Of a stretch of DNA of 49,624 bases, positions 7,866 to 16,956 are shown piece after piece. The stretch covers positions 1-49,624 of the forward strand of contig DEQQ01000102.1 of the NCBI GenBank assembly GCA_002360455.1, written 5' to 3'. The DNA is from Saprospiraceae bacterium UBA3362. Its GTDB lineage: Bacteria; Bacteroidota; Bacteroidia; Chitinophagales; Saprospiraceae. The translations under genes and the position numbers were made by a program. The notes under the pieces are model-generated. The model did not search any database. It was not told the DNA's origin and was given only the letters and a program-made list of their open reading frames with translations. Position 1 is the stretch's first letter, and each line of letters begins with the position of its first letter.

Positions 7866-8816
7866 ATGAACTCGTTAAACAAAGTTGCTCTTTTAGTGGG
7901 CGGATTATTGTTCATAAATGGTTGCTCTACCCTGAAAAAAACTTGGAATGAGGCAAATGTATTTCCTGTATCTCAAGACGTTGAGCTTGGCAAGCAGGTC
8001 TATGATGAGATCTTGTCCAATCCTACAGAATATCCTATTGTGCCTGAGGCAGGGAATGAGGAGTTGTATTCTTATGTGAGAGGGATAGTCAAAAAAATTC
8101 TAAATACCGGAAAAGTGAATTATTCTACACAATTTGCATGGAAGGTAAGCTTGGTTAATAATGAAAAAATTCAAAATGCTTTTGCAACTCCCGGAGGTTA
8201 TATTTTTGTTTATACCGGACTTATGAAATTTTTAGACTCGGAGGATCAACTTGCAGGGGTCTTAGCTCATGAAATAGCTCATGCAGCCCAAAGACACTCT
8301 ACCAGACAGCTTACCAAAATCTTGGGAGTGCAAGCTCTGGCAGATGCCGCATTCGGCAAGAAAGAGACTATAAAGCAGGTAGCAACCGCCGTTGTAGGAT
8401 TGCAGTTTTCCAGAGATCATGAGACGGAGGCAGATTCTTTTTCTGTAAAATATTTATGCCCAACAAGCTACAATGCAGCCGGTGCAGCAGGCTTTTTTAA
8501 GAAAATTGCAGGTCAACCCACTCCGCCTCAATGGCTGAGTACTCATCCCAACCCTTCCAACAGAATAAAAAATATCGAAAACAAATCTATTGCACTTCAA
8601 TGCAGTGGGAAAGATACTTATCAAACCCGCTATACTCAAATCAAAGCTTTGATTACAAAAATACCACCACCAACAATTCCTCAAGGCTCTCAATTACCAA
8701 AAAATACCAATGCTAATCAAGGAAAAGATTCTAGTGGTAAACCGGCTCCAACCGGAAATCAATCGGGTACGGGAGCTGCACCAGGAACAAAGTTGGAAAA
8801 GAAGAAGCCTAATTAA
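7866..8816 (+). CDS. M48 family metalloprotease lipoprotein (BepA/LoiP-like)
   Basis: A 316-residue exported zinc protease. I start at the ATG at 7866, which gives a clean lipoprotein signal, hydrophobic residues 8-17 and lipobox with Cys20; the in-frame TTG at 7860 adds two residues. The peptidase motif HEIAH is at 135-139, with the third ligand in ETEADSFSVKYL. The C-terminal tail from about residue 255 is low-complexity (Pro, Gly, Asn, Lys rich) and probably disordered. Periplasmic M48 proteases of this kind take part in outer-membrane protein quality control. It stands alone with a long non-coding stretch after it. Confidence 0.88.
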   Translation: MNSLNKVALLVGGLLFINGCSTLKKTWNEANVFPVSQDVELGKQVYDEILSNPTEYPIVPEAGNEELYSYVRGIVKKILNTGKVNYSTQFAWKVSLVNNEKIQNAFATPGGYIFVYTGLMKFLDSEDQLAGVLAHEIAHAAQRHSTRQLTKILGVQALADAAFGKKETIKQVATAVVGLQFSRDHETEADSFSVKYLCPTSYNAAGAAGFFKKIAGQPTPPQWLSTHPNPSNRIKNIENKSIALQCSGKDTYQTRYTQIKALITKIPPPTIPQGSQLPKNTNANQGKDSSGKPAPTGNQSGTGAAPGTKLEKKKPN

Positions 8817-9380
8817 TTAATTTTCCAAGGTATTGAGGACTGTTCTGGTAATTAGCTTGTACTGTATATATCTTTTAAAAAAGATGAGATGATCGTATTG
8901 TAGCATTGCCTATTTCTTAGAGAAAATTATAGTGAAGTAGAGAGAATTGTGTGATCTCATCGCAATTCTTAAGTGGTCCTTTATTTATTATAATTATTTT
9001 TAACTGTTAAAGGCATAATCCGGAGATATCGCGGTCCACTTCATTGTGGAATTGTAACACTATAGAACCAAGCTGAAAATGAAAAATGGGCCTAGATAAC
9101 AATTGGATTGAATATTGTTGTTGATACTTAGTTTGCTTACCAAACTAGTGACCATTTCCCGTTGAATATTGTTTTCTTGGTCATGCATTTCAACCCAGAG
9201 TTATTTAATGTATACGAATATAAGGAATTAGCTGTCAATTAATTATAAGATAGATAAAAAAATATATTTAGTTACATGACTAAAAATATAGTTACATGTC
9301 GTAGTTTTACGTTATAATCTAACTGGATATCTACTTAATTCGAGTTTTGATATTGATAAGTTATATTTAATTCTCAAAAA
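8817..9380. other. Intergenic region, 564 bases, with operators at its right end
   Basis: No coding sequence seen. Around 9011-9045 a short stretch (CCGGAGATAT then a GTCCACT) resembles the centre of the palindromic repeat at 49351-49507 and may be a decayed copy. The right end carries two operator-like repeats listed separately. Confidence 0.5.
9268..9304 (+). promoter_or_regulatory. Tandem BlaI-type operator candidates
   Basis: TTAGTTACATGACTAA (9268-9283) is a dyad with TTAGT/ACTAA arms, and ATAGTTACATGTCGTAG (9288-9304) is a second copy sharing TAGTTACATG, centred 20-21 bases on (about two helical turns). BlaI/MecI repressors bind dyads with a TACA-TGTA-type core; the position about 75-110 bases before the blaI-like gene suggests autoregulation. 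Confidence 0.6.
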
Positions 9381-9755
9381 ATGAAAAAACTGACCACAGG
9401 AGAAGAGAGCATAATGCGCATTATTTGGGAGATAGGTCCATGTACTATTGGCCAAATCAAGAGCTGGTATGAGGAGCATGAACCGGAGAATCCGCCCGTG
9501 CACAGTACCCTGTCTACTTTTTTAAGAATTTTGGTCGAAAAGGAATTCCTGACCTATAAGGCATACGGCAAAACCTATGAATATACAGCTTTGATTTCTC
9601 AAAAACAATACAGTAAGTCAAGCCTGAAAAAATTTATTGAATCGTTTTTTGAAAATAGACCCTCCGAATTGGTTTCCTTTTTAATCCAAAATGAAAAACT
9701 GGATGAAAAAGAAATTTCAGAATTAGTTAAGCAATTAAAATCGAAGAAAAAATGA
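9381..9755 (+). CDS. BlaI/MecI/CopY family transcriptional repressor
   Basis: A 124-residue winged-helix repressor. The N-terminal KLTTGEESIMRIIWE and the recognition segment HSTLSTFLRILVEKEFL are the BlaI signature, and the charged C-terminal third (about 75-124) is the dimerisation region that the partner protease cleaves in characterised systems. It overlaps the M56 gene by four bases (ATGA), the usual paired arrangement. It probably represses its own operon by binding the tandem dyads upstream. No beta-lactamase is nearby, so the signal and regulon are unknown. Confidence 0.9.
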   Translation: MKKLTTGEESIMRIIWEIGPCTIGQIKSWYEEHEPENPPVHSTLSTFLRILVEKEFLTYKAYGKTYEYTALISQKQYSKSSLKKFIESFFENRPSELVSFLIQNEKLDEKEISELVKQLKSKKK

Positions 9756-11023
9756 TTGGATCATTGATTACTATCAGCCTTTTGTGGTCGGCCTTGTTTC
9801 TTTCTTATTATTTATTATTAAGAAATGAAAAATGTCATAGAATTGCACGATTCTTTTTGTTGGGCAGTCTCACATTGCCAATAGTTTTACCCTATTTGCC
9901 GGATCAAATGTTTTATAACTTGAACATCATTCCATTCCAAGAGAATATTGTAAAATACACTTTTGATGAGATTGAATTTAATGGACTTGAAGTTAAGCCT
10001 ATCGGAGCAGGCTTTGAGTGGATTTGGATTTATTATTTGTTATGTGTTTTAGCATTGCTAAGATTTGTTTATGAATTGAATCAGATTCGGCGAATTAAGA
10101 TTAACTCAATTCAAGTTTCGTTCGGATCCTATTCTTATTTTTGTTCAAAAGAGGTCGAATTTCCTTTTTCGTTTTTTGGTAACATTTTTATACCGCAATC
10201 TTGTGAACAGTTGCCAAAGAAACAATTGGAACTCATATTGGAACATGAAAATATTCACTCAATGAAAGGACACAGTTTGGATTTGATTTTAGTTCAGTGT
10301 ATAGGATTGATGTTCCCCTTTCATCCTTTAATTGCTCTGTTTAGAAAGGAGCTCAAATTGGTACATGAATATCAGGTGGATGAAACTATGCAATATAAAA
10401 AAAATAATCAGCAGCAATATTTGGATTTACTGATTGGCTTTGTTACAAGGCGCAATGCAGAATTATTTTCTAACTCAAATTATTTTAACCATCAATTAAA
10501 AAGCAGACTTATGATGATGAACAGAACTTTTAACGCAATGACTGCAATGAAAATTAGTATTTTTTCATGTGCATTTTTATTTTTTTGCAACTGTACTCGA
10601 AATACTTTGGATAGCAATTTTCAATTGGTAGATGATCCAAGAGTCGATACTGTTTCTGTCTATGACCCATCGACAAAAATTGAAAATATCAAAATTGTAC
10701 GGCCGGAAGGCTATTACAAGGATTCGGATACCAAACCTGAATTTCCGGGTGGAACTCAAGCGATGTTTAATTTTATTACGACGCACGTAGAATATCCTGA
10801 AACTGCAAGAGCAAAAGGTATGGAATCTAAATTTAATTTAATATTGAAAATTACAAAAGATGGAACTGTAGAGTTGATGGATGCAGAAGGTGAGCATCTG
10901 AGTTATTTCAAAGAAAGTATTATGAAATTAATCTCAGAAATGCCAAAATGGATTCCGGGAAAAATCGATGGAAAAGCTGTAAATACCAGAATGGTTTTAC
11001 CTCTCAAATACAAGTTGAAATAG
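9752..11023 (+). CDS. M56 family sensor peptidase with C-terminal TonB domain
   Basis: A 423-residue membrane protein. Helices lie at about 3-22, 33-49 and 89-107; the zinc motif HENIH is at 165-169 with a later EYQVDE near 206-211 as ligand region; a final membrane helix spans about 265-283. Residues 330-423 form a TonB C-terminal domain (PEFPGG, VEYPETARAKG, KWIPGKIDGKAV). In BlaR1 the outer part is a penicillin-binding sensor; here it is replaced by a TonB-like domain, common in Bacteroidota. The likely role is signal-dependent cleavage of the repressor encoded just upstream. The periplasmic part may bind peptidoglycan or an outer-membrane partner. Confidence 0.88.
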   Translation: MIGSLITISLLWSALFLSYYLLLRNEKCHRIARFFLLGSLTLPIVLPYLPDQMFYNLNIIPFQENIVKYTFDEIEFNGLEVKPIGAGFEWIWIYYLLCVLALLRFVYELNQIRRIKINSIQVSFGSYSYFCSKEVEFPFSFFGNIFIPQSCEQLPKKQLELILEHENIHSMKGHSLDLILVQCIGLMFPFHPLIALFRKELKLVHEYQVDETMQYKKNNQQQYLDLLIGFVTRRNAELFSNSNYFNHQLKSRLMMMNRTFNAMTAMKISIFSCAFLFFCNCTRNTLDSNFQLVDDPRVDTVSVYDPSTKIENIKIVRPEGYYKDSDTKPEFPGGTQAMFNFITTHVEYPETARAKGMESKFNLILKITKDGTVELMDAEGEHLSYFKESIMKLISEMPKWIPGKIDGKAVNTRMVLPLKYKLK

Positions 11024-11244
11024 TATGTGCTTTGAGCTAGTGTGATCTCACCAAGTTAAGGAAGAATTGCCATTTATTTCTTCTTCAAGGTCAATTTTGA
11101 CTATTGTATAAACTGTAATTTTTACCTGACTTATTTATAATTCGGCCATGATTTAATTGTTTTCATTACGAGCTATTGCTCTTGGTTGAAAATTTAGCCC
11201 ATTCATTTTTTACCTCATTTCATAAAAGTAAGCTTTATCTGTTG

Positions 11245-11252
11245 TAATTTTG
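11245..11252 (+). promoter_or_regulatory. Candidate -7 box for uppS
   Basis: TAATTTTG fits TAnnTTTG and ends 11 bases before the ATG at 11264, so the mRNA leader would be only a few bases long. Confidence 0.42.
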
Positions 11253-11263
11253 TGCTTGATATC

Positions 11264-12007
11264 ATGGATCTCAAGAGTAAAATTGTACAGCAAAATCTGC
11301 CACAACATATAGCCATTATTATGGACGGTAACGGCAGATGGGCAAAGCAAAGCGGACAGCCGCGTTTGTTTGGACATTCTAATGGAGTCAGAGCAGTTCG
11401 TGAAGTGACAGAAGCTTCGGCAGAACTTGGTATTAAGTATCTAACCCTTTATGCTTTTTCTACAGAAAATTGGAATAGGCCGGAGATGGAAGTCATGGGA
11501 TTGATGAGTTTATTGGTAGATACTGTTGGCAAAGAATTGGACACCTTGCTAAAAAACAATGTAAGATTGCGCTCTATTGGAGATTTGTCAAAATTACCAA
11601 ACTCTACAAAAGATGCTTTGGAACGCGCGATCTTAAAAACCAAGGATAATACGGGATTAACATTGATTCTGGCATTGAATTACAGTAGCCGATGGGAAAT
11701 TCTTGATGCTGTAAATAAAATTTCAAAAGACATAAGAAATGGATTTTTGCCGGGTGATATTAATGAAAGTGTGTTTTCAAATTATCTGAGCACTGTAGGT
11801 ATTCCTGATCCTGAATTACTCATCCGAACCAGTGGTGAGTTGCGGATTAGTAATTTTTTATTGTGGCAGTTGGCTTATACTGAATTATATTTTACAGATA
11901 CTTTTTGGCCTGATTTCAGCAGGCAACATTTTTATGAAGCTATTGACAGTTACCAGTCACGAGAAAGAAGATTTGGAAAGACGTCAGAACAACTTGAAAC
12001 TAGTTAA
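11264..12007 (+). CDS. uppS: Isoprenyl transferase (undecaprenyl diphosphate synthase)
   Basis: A 247-residue cis-prenyltransferase that extends farnesyl diphosphate with isopentenyl diphosphate to give the C55 lipid carrier of cell-wall synthesis. Start placed at the ATG at 11264; the GTG at 11252 overlaps the -7 box. Catalytic Asp21 lies in the MDGNGRWA motif (20-27). ALNYSSRWEIL and the C-terminal RTSGELRISNFLLWQLAYTEL, with the Arg and Ser residues that bind the pyrophosphate of IPP, follow. Length is typical. It is monocistronic here and converges on the mrdA operon, whose products use the lipid-linked precursor. Confidence 0.95.
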   Translation: MDLKSKIVQQNLPQHIAIIMDGNGRWAKQSGQPRLFGHSNGVRAVREVTEASAELGIKYLTLYAFSTENWNRPEMEVMGLMSLLVDTVGKELDTLLKNNVRLRSIGDLSKLPNSTKDALERAILKTKDNTGLTLILALNYSSRWEILDAVNKISKDIRNGFLPGDINESVFSNYLSTVGIPDPELLIRTSGELRISNFLLWQLAYTELYFTDTFWPDFSRQHFYEAIDSYQSRERRFGKTSEQLETS

Positions 12008-12315
12008 GCTTGTGATTTAAAGAAATTTCATTTGATTTGTATACTTCAATCATTTGTAATTCGTCATTCTCTGCCTTGCATTTATTGATAGATCTCTTTG
12101 TTGCTCAATATTATCTCCATTCCGATGATTTAATGGGTTCAAATTTATTTTTGAATTTATAATTGACTAAAGCAGAGCCAAACCGGAATTGTTGTGGTAC
12201 AATATACAGAGGATTTGCATGGCTGTAGAGTCAAACGGAAAGCGAAAGATTAGACAAGATAATGTTTGGCTTTGGGATTAATTTTTGTAGGGTTAATTTC
12301 TATTAATCATGAAGC
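12008..12315. other. Convergent intergenic region
   Basis: 308 bases between the stops of uppS and mrdA. I see no ORF with family support, no strong terminator hairpin and no recognised repeat. A rodA gene, often found after mrdA, is not here. Confidence 0.6.
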
Positions 12316-14229
12316 TTATTCGGAAATATCTGTTTCATTTTCTTCGGAATATTCACCCAATTGTAAACTGTCTCTCTTTGCACGCTTGACCTTTTTATTG
12401 AGCAAATCTTTGTTCATCATACGGTCTTGAAGGTCCTTTCGTTTAATGTTTTTATTGAGATATTTCTCTATCACAAGAGAAGCAATGGGTGCGGCAACAT
12501 CGCCACCCCAACCGGCATTTTCCACATAGACTGCAATGGCAATTTTTGGATCATATTTTGGTGAGAAAGCAAAAAAAACAGAGTGATCTTCTCCATGAGG
12601 GTTTTGACTTGTTCCCGTTTTTCCACAGATGCTTAATTCAGGATTAAAAGCTTTGGTTGCAGTACCGGCTTTGACAGCGAGCTCCATCCCTTCTATCACA
12701 GGAGGAAAATATTTTGCATCGATGGGAACTTTATATCGAGTAAACAAATTTGAGCTTACTTCTTTTTGCTCTTTTATAAATCCCTTGATCAAATGAGGTG
12801 TTATATAATATCCTCTATTGGCTATAATGGCAGCTAGATTGGCCATTTGGATAGTAGTAAGTTGAAGTTCCCCTTGACCGATTCCTATAGACATGATATA
12901 AGGAGAGCGCCATTGATCGGTTTTGTATATACGAGAATAGTATTCTGAGCTTGGAATAAATCCAGCGGTTTCTGACTGTACGTCGGTATAGAGTGGTTTA
13001 CCCAATCCGAAAGCATGCAAATAATCTACAAGTTTATCCAAACCGTATTGAGGTTTATTAAATCCTTTTTGATCAATATAATCTCGAAATGTTTCTATAA
13101 AATAAGCATTGCAAGAATGTTGTAAAGCTGTTTGGATATTGAATGGGGCTGGATGTCCATGGCATCCCACTTTGATTGTTTTATAAAAGTAACCTCGATT
13201 GCAGGCGTGCGGAGTATTTTCATTGATGATGCCATCTTGAAGAGCAATCAGAGCCATTATTGGCTTGAAGATGGAGCCCGGAGGATACTTTGCACTTGCA
13301 GATCGATCAAATAACGGCTTGAGAGTATCTCGAAGAAGGTTGGCATAGGCTCGCCCTCGATCATGGTGAATAGAAAGTAAATTGGGATTGTAATTTGGAC
13401 TTGTAGCCAGGGTTAATATTTCTCCGGTGGATGGTTCAATGGCAACAATACTCCCTACTTTATGAACCATCAATGATTCTGCATAAAGTTGAAGATCAAG
13501 ATCAATACTCATAACAATGTCGGAACCGGCAGCTGCATGCTTGTCTAACGAACCATTGAGATACGGGCCTACTTCTGTACCCAAATTGTCTTTCATCACA
13601 AAGTGGACACCTTTCTCACCTCGAATATATTGCTCGTATTTTTTTTCTATCCCGGCGCTTCCTATATAATCACCGGGCTTGTAGAGTCCTTCACTTTGAT
13701 TGATGTCATTTTGTGTTACCTCAGAAATATAACCTAAAAAGTTGGCTCCGCAGTTTACAGGATATTCTCTAATGGATCTGAGTTCGGCGTAAAATCCGGG
13801 AAATAAAAAAAGATTTTCTTGAAACTTATGAAAAATAGTAGAGGAGATATTTTTCATAAATACAAAGGGTATGGATTTTGAAAATCTACCGGAACTCCAA
13901 TCTTTTGTCATGAACTCCAAAAACTGAGATTTATCTATTTCTATAAGTTGACAAAATCTTGCCGTGTCCATTTTTTTATCTACAGCATTGTAGGTTACAT
14001 AAAGATCATAAGCCGGATAGTTGATGACCAATAATTTTCCTTCTCTATCATAAAAAAGTCCTCTTGATGGATAAATCGTTTTTTGGTTGAGAGTTGTTGC
14101 ATTGGCTTTAGCCGAATAAAAGGGATCGAGTAATTGAATTTTTATTAAAAAGGAGATAATGATTAATCCTGACAACAGAATGACGCCATCAAGAATTCTA
14201 AATTTTACAGAATGTTTGTCATTCCCCAT
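12316..14229 (-). CDS. mrdA: Penicillin-binding protein 2 (elongasome transpeptidase)
   Basis: A 637-residue class B penicillin-binding protein that cross-links peptidoglycan during lateral growth. A membrane anchor spans about residues 13-30, followed by the pedestal region with RGLFYDREGKLL near 56-67. The transpeptidase motifs are complete: SIFK at 319-322 with nucleophile Ser319, SCN at 372-374, and KTG at 537-539. The C-terminal tail of about 50 residues is strongly charged. It lies four bases after mreD and ends the mreBCD-mrdA operon. Length and motifs are normal for PBP2. Confidence 0.95.
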   Translation of the reverse strand: MGNDKHSVKFRILDGVILLSGLIIISFLIKIQLLDPFYSAKANATTLNQKTIYPSRGLFYDREGKLLVINYPAYDLYVTYNAVDKKMDTARFCQLIEIDKSQFLEFMTKDWSSGRFSKSIPFVFMKNISSTIFHKFQENLFLFPGFYAELRSIREYPVNCGANFLGYISEVTQNDINQSEGLYKPGDYIGSAGIEKKYEQYIRGEKGVHFVMKDNLGTEVGPYLNGSLDKHAAAGSDIVMSIDLDLQLYAESLMVHKVGSIVAIEPSTGEILTLATSPNYNPNLLSIHHDRGRAYANLLRDTLKPLFDRSASAKYPPGSIFKPIMALIALQDGIINENTPHACNRGYFYKTIKVGCHGHPAPFNIQTALQHSCNAYFIETFRDYIDQKGFNKPQYGLDKLVDYLHAFGLGKPLYTDVQSETAGFIPSSEYYSRIYKTDQWRSPYIMSIGIGQGELQLTTIQMANLAAIIANRGYYITPHLIKGFIKEQKEVSSNLFTRYKVPIDAKYFPPVIEGMELAVKAGTATKAFNPELSICGKTGTSQNPHGEDHSVFFAFSPKYDPKIAIAVYVENAGWGGDVAAPIASLVIEKYLNKNIKRKDLQDRMMNKDLLNKKVKRAKRDSLQLGEYSEENETDISE

Positions 14230-14233
14230 TGAA

Positions 14234-14755
14234 TTATTGTTTAGGTGAAATCACAATTTGTAAAATAAAAATGAAAAACATAGAAACCAAAAAACTTAAA
14301 ATCGTTTTGAGGACGATCTCACCAAAATAAACAAATGTAAATATCTCAAGGCTGAAATAGGCAATAAAAAAAATCAACATTAAAACAGCGGCATATTGCA
14401 AAAACCAAAACAAACCCAATGAATCTCCTGTAGGATGTTGATTTGTGGAATATCCTGATTTGGGTTCAAAAATTTTGAGAATCAGAGGACGGCAAAACAT
14501 CATCCAAAGACAGGCTCCCGCATGGACTCCGGGACTTTGGTAAAACAAATCTACAAAAGCTCCGCAAGCAAATGCAATAAGCAAATTGAAAAACTGTGGC
14601 AGCTGCAAGGGCAATAAAATTAATCCCACCGGATAAATGATGAGAAACATGTATTGAACAGCGCCACTTTGTAGAGGAATATGTTTGCACACCAAAATTT
14701 GGATCAAACTGAGGATTACAATCCTGAGAATATGGAGTAGAGTGGTGCTATTCAT
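14234..14755 (-). CDS. mreD: Rod shape-determining protein MreD
   Basis: A 173-residue integral membrane protein with about five hydrophobic helices and few polar stretches. Sequence identity to proteobacterial MreD is low, as is usual, and the call rests on position between mreC and mrdA, the length and the membrane pattern with the YQSPGVHAGACLWM loop. It is a membrane component of the Rod complex linking MreC to the synthases. It overlaps mreC by eight bases. Confidence 0.85.
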   Translation of the reverse strand: MNSTTLLHILRIVILSLIQILVCKHIPLQSGAVQYMFLIIYPVGLILLPLQLPQFFNLLIAFACGAFVDLFYQSPGVHAGACLWMMFCRPLILKIFEPKSGYSTNQHPTGDSLGLFWFLQYAAVLMLIFFIAYFSLEIFTFVYFGEIVLKTILSFLVSMFFIFILQIVISPKQ

Positions 14756-15596
14756 ATTTTGTGCTCAGGTTTTCCAATTGATTTTTTTCTGATTTATACA
14801 AATGATTGATGAGATAAACATGATCTAATGCCGATAAGTTTTCGAACAATTTTACATTTATACTGTAGCTAAACCCTCCTGCTTCTACTTGAAATGCATC
14901 CACAGTTCCAATGGGTAATCCTTCTGGAAACACGATGGAGAATCCGCTAGTAACAATGGTGTCATTGAGCTTAAGGTCGGCGTATTTTTGAATATCATTG
15001 AGTTCTACAATCTCCGGGTTTCTTCCTTTCCAGCTTAAGGTACCAAAAAAATGACTTCGCTTGAGCTTGACACTTAATTTACTTTTGGTATGAAGAAGGG
15101 ACATGACCAATGAAAAATGTTCTGAAGTATCTGTGACGATTCCTACTACACCGTGCGGTCCAACAACTCCCATTCCGGGCAATACTCCGGCTTTACTGCC
15201 TTTGTCGAGCGTCATGGTGTTATTGACTTTACTGACTGAGTTATTGATTACTTTGGCAGCAAGAACATGATATCTTGCGAGTCCGGAGTCTATTTTATTT
15301 TGCTTGTTCGTATCAATAGACACAATGGTATTGAGAAGAGATTGATGATTGAGTTGTTGAGTAAGCAAATTTGCATTTTCTTGAGCAAGATCATCGTTCT
15401 TTTTTCTCAATGAGAAGTAATTATTAACAGTATTTATTTTGGACTGAAGAGAATTAGTCCACTTCTGTGATGAATAAATATAAATATCTTTTTGTCTTTG
15501 GTTGTATTGAATGACCTGATAGATGCAATAAGTTTGCAAAATTAGAAATAAAATAAATGATCCATTTTGTACAACGAGTTGGAGGAAACGAATCAT
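14748..15596 (-). CDS. mreC: Rod shape-determining protein MreC
   Basis: A 282-residue bitopic protein. One membrane helix lies at about 11-29, a coiled coil at about 50-90, and a beta-rich periplasmic domain from about 105 with the signatures NNTMTLDKGSKAGVLPGMGV and GVVGIVTDTSEHFSLV that identify MreC. In the Rod complex it activates PBP2 in the periplasm. It starts 33 bases after the mreB stop and overlaps mreD by eight bases, so it belongs to the same transcript. Confidence 0.93.
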   Translation of the reverse strand: MIRFLQLVVQNGSFILFLILQTYCIYQVIQYNQRQKDIYIYSSQKWTNSLQSKINTVNNYFSLRKKNDDLAQENANLLTQQLNHQSLLNTIVSIDTNKQNKIDSGLARYHVLAAKVINNSVSKVNNTMTLDKGSKAGVLPGMGVVGPHGVVGIVTDTSEHFSLVMSLLHTKSKLSVKLKRSHFFGTLSWKGRNPEIVELNDIQKYADLKLNDTIVTSGFSIVFPEGLPIGTVDAFQVEAGGFSYSINVKLFENLSALDHVYLINHLYKSEKNQLENLSTKYE

Positions 15597-15628
15597 ATCT
15601 TGTAAGAATTAATTCAGCAGAAGATGAA

Positions 15629-16660
15629 TTAAATATTTTTTCTATCTATCAAGAACGAGAAGCGGTCTGTATTTTTGAGAGCAATACCGGTTCCTTTAAC
15701 GACTGCGCGTAGAGGGTCTTCTGCAACGATGACAGGAAGTTTTGTTTTGGCAGACAATCGCTTGTCCAATCCTTTCAACAATGCGCCTCCTCCGGTGAGG
15801 TAAAGTCCGGTTCTGTAGATATCTGAAGAAAGTTCCGGTGGAGTGATTTCCAATGCTTTGAGCACAGCCTCTTCTATTTTAGCAATAGATTTATCCAATG
15901 CTTCGGCAGTTTCTTCATATCGCACAACAATTTGCCTTGGGATTCCTGTCATAAGATCTCGACCATTGACCGGAAATGGATCTAAAGGAATATCCAGATT
16001 TTTTGTTGCTGCACCGATGTTAATTTTTATTTTTTCTGCCGTGCGCTCACCGATGAGCATATTATGCTCTCGACGCATATAGTCGATAATATCTTCTGTA
16101 AATTCATCTCCTGCTACACGTATGGACTGATCACAAACAATCCCGGATAAGGCAATAACGGCAATTTCTGTTGTACCTCCTCCAATATCGATCACCATAT
16201 TTCCTATGGGTTCTTCTACGTCCAATCCTATTCCGAGGGCGGCAGCCATGGGTTCGTGAATGAGGTAAGTCTCCTTGGAGTCTACGTGATCTGCAGAATC
16301 AAACACAGCTCTTTTTTCTACTTCTGTAATCCCGCTGGGAATGCAGATTACCATTTTGAGATGAGTGAAGAACCTTCTTTTACTCCCGATCATATTGATC
16401 ATCCCTTGGATCATGCTTTCTGCAGCCTGAAAGTCTGCAATAACTCCATCTTTGAGAGGCCTTATGGTATCTATATTTTTGTGGGTTTTTTCATGCATTT
16501 GCATGGCTTTATTCCCTACTGCAATAGTTTCTCCTGTTTTTTTATCTATTGCAACAATGGACGGTTCGTCCACTACTACTTTGTCGTCTTGGATAATGAG
16601 AGTATTGGCTGTGCCGAGATCTACAGCTAACTCCTGCATAAATAAATTGAACAATTTCAT
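15629..16660 (-). CDS. mreB: Rod shape-determining protein MreB (bacterial actin)
   Basis: A 343-residue actin-like ATPase that forms membrane-bound filaments orienting wall synthesis. Phosphate 1 motif DLGTANT at 14-20, phosphate 2 motif DIGGGTTE at 158-165 and the adenosine motif LTGGGALLKGLD near residue 300 are all intact. The N-terminal LFNLFMQ segment could help membrane binding. It is the first gene of the mreB-mreC-mreD-mrdA operon; the 296 bases upstream hold a structured repeat. Length normal. Confidence 0.97.
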   Translation of the reverse strand: MKLFNLFMQELAVDLGTANTLIIQDDKVVVDEPSIVAIDKKTGETIAVGNKAMQMHEKTHKNIDTIRPLKDGVIADFQAAESMIQGMINMIGSKRRFFTHLKMVICIPSGITEVEKRAVFDSADHVDSKETYLIHEPMAAALGIGLDVEEPIGNMVIDIGGGTTEIAVIALSGIVCDQSIRVAGDEFTEDIIDYMRREHNMLIGERTAEKIKINIGAATKNLDIPLDPFPVNGRDLMTGIPRQIVVRYEETAEALDKSIAKIEEAVLKALEITPPELSSDIYRTGLYLTGGGALLKGLDKRLSAKTKLPVIVAEDPLRAVVKGTGIALKNTDRFSFLIDRKNI

Positions 16661-16848
16661 GTTTTCAGATCTGAACTTCTATCTATTCAAAAATCAATCC
16701 AAAATCAGCTAAATCTTGGAAAAAGTATTGGAAAAACGTTCCGGGAAGCTTGCAAATTTACTATAAAACAAGCAAAAGCCATGCAAAAGTTCAAAAAATG
16801 CTCCAATCAGGCTAAATCCTCATTGATTTGCTCCTGAAGGCATGCTTA

Positions 16849-16941
16849 TGCAAACCTAGCCCCGGCTGTAATGGAGGCGCTGCGCGCCGCAGTGGAAGAC
16901 GGGACTAAGGCCAAAATAGTGGAAAGCATCTGCTGCTCCCC
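16849..16941 (+). repeat. Structured intergenic repeat, copy 1
   Basis: Begins TGCAAACCTAGCCCCGG and ends ATCTGCTGCTCCC. The outer arms TAGCCCCG and CGGGACTA pair with one mismatch, and an inner hairpin GGCGC-TGC-GCGCC lies between them. Related copies are at 24440-24533 and 35118-35201. Its right end lies 15 bases from the stop codon of the minus-strand OPT gene, so in that transcript it would be in the 3' untranslated region as the reverse complement. The remaining bases between mreB and this copy show nothing else. Confidence 0.75.
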
Positions 16942-16956
16942 ACTTTGGCTATACTA

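Noticed and set aside
9268..11023. Beta-lactam resistance locus
   Set aside because: Repressor and M56 protein are present, but no beta-lactamase or PBP2a-like gene is near and the sensor domain is TonB-like.
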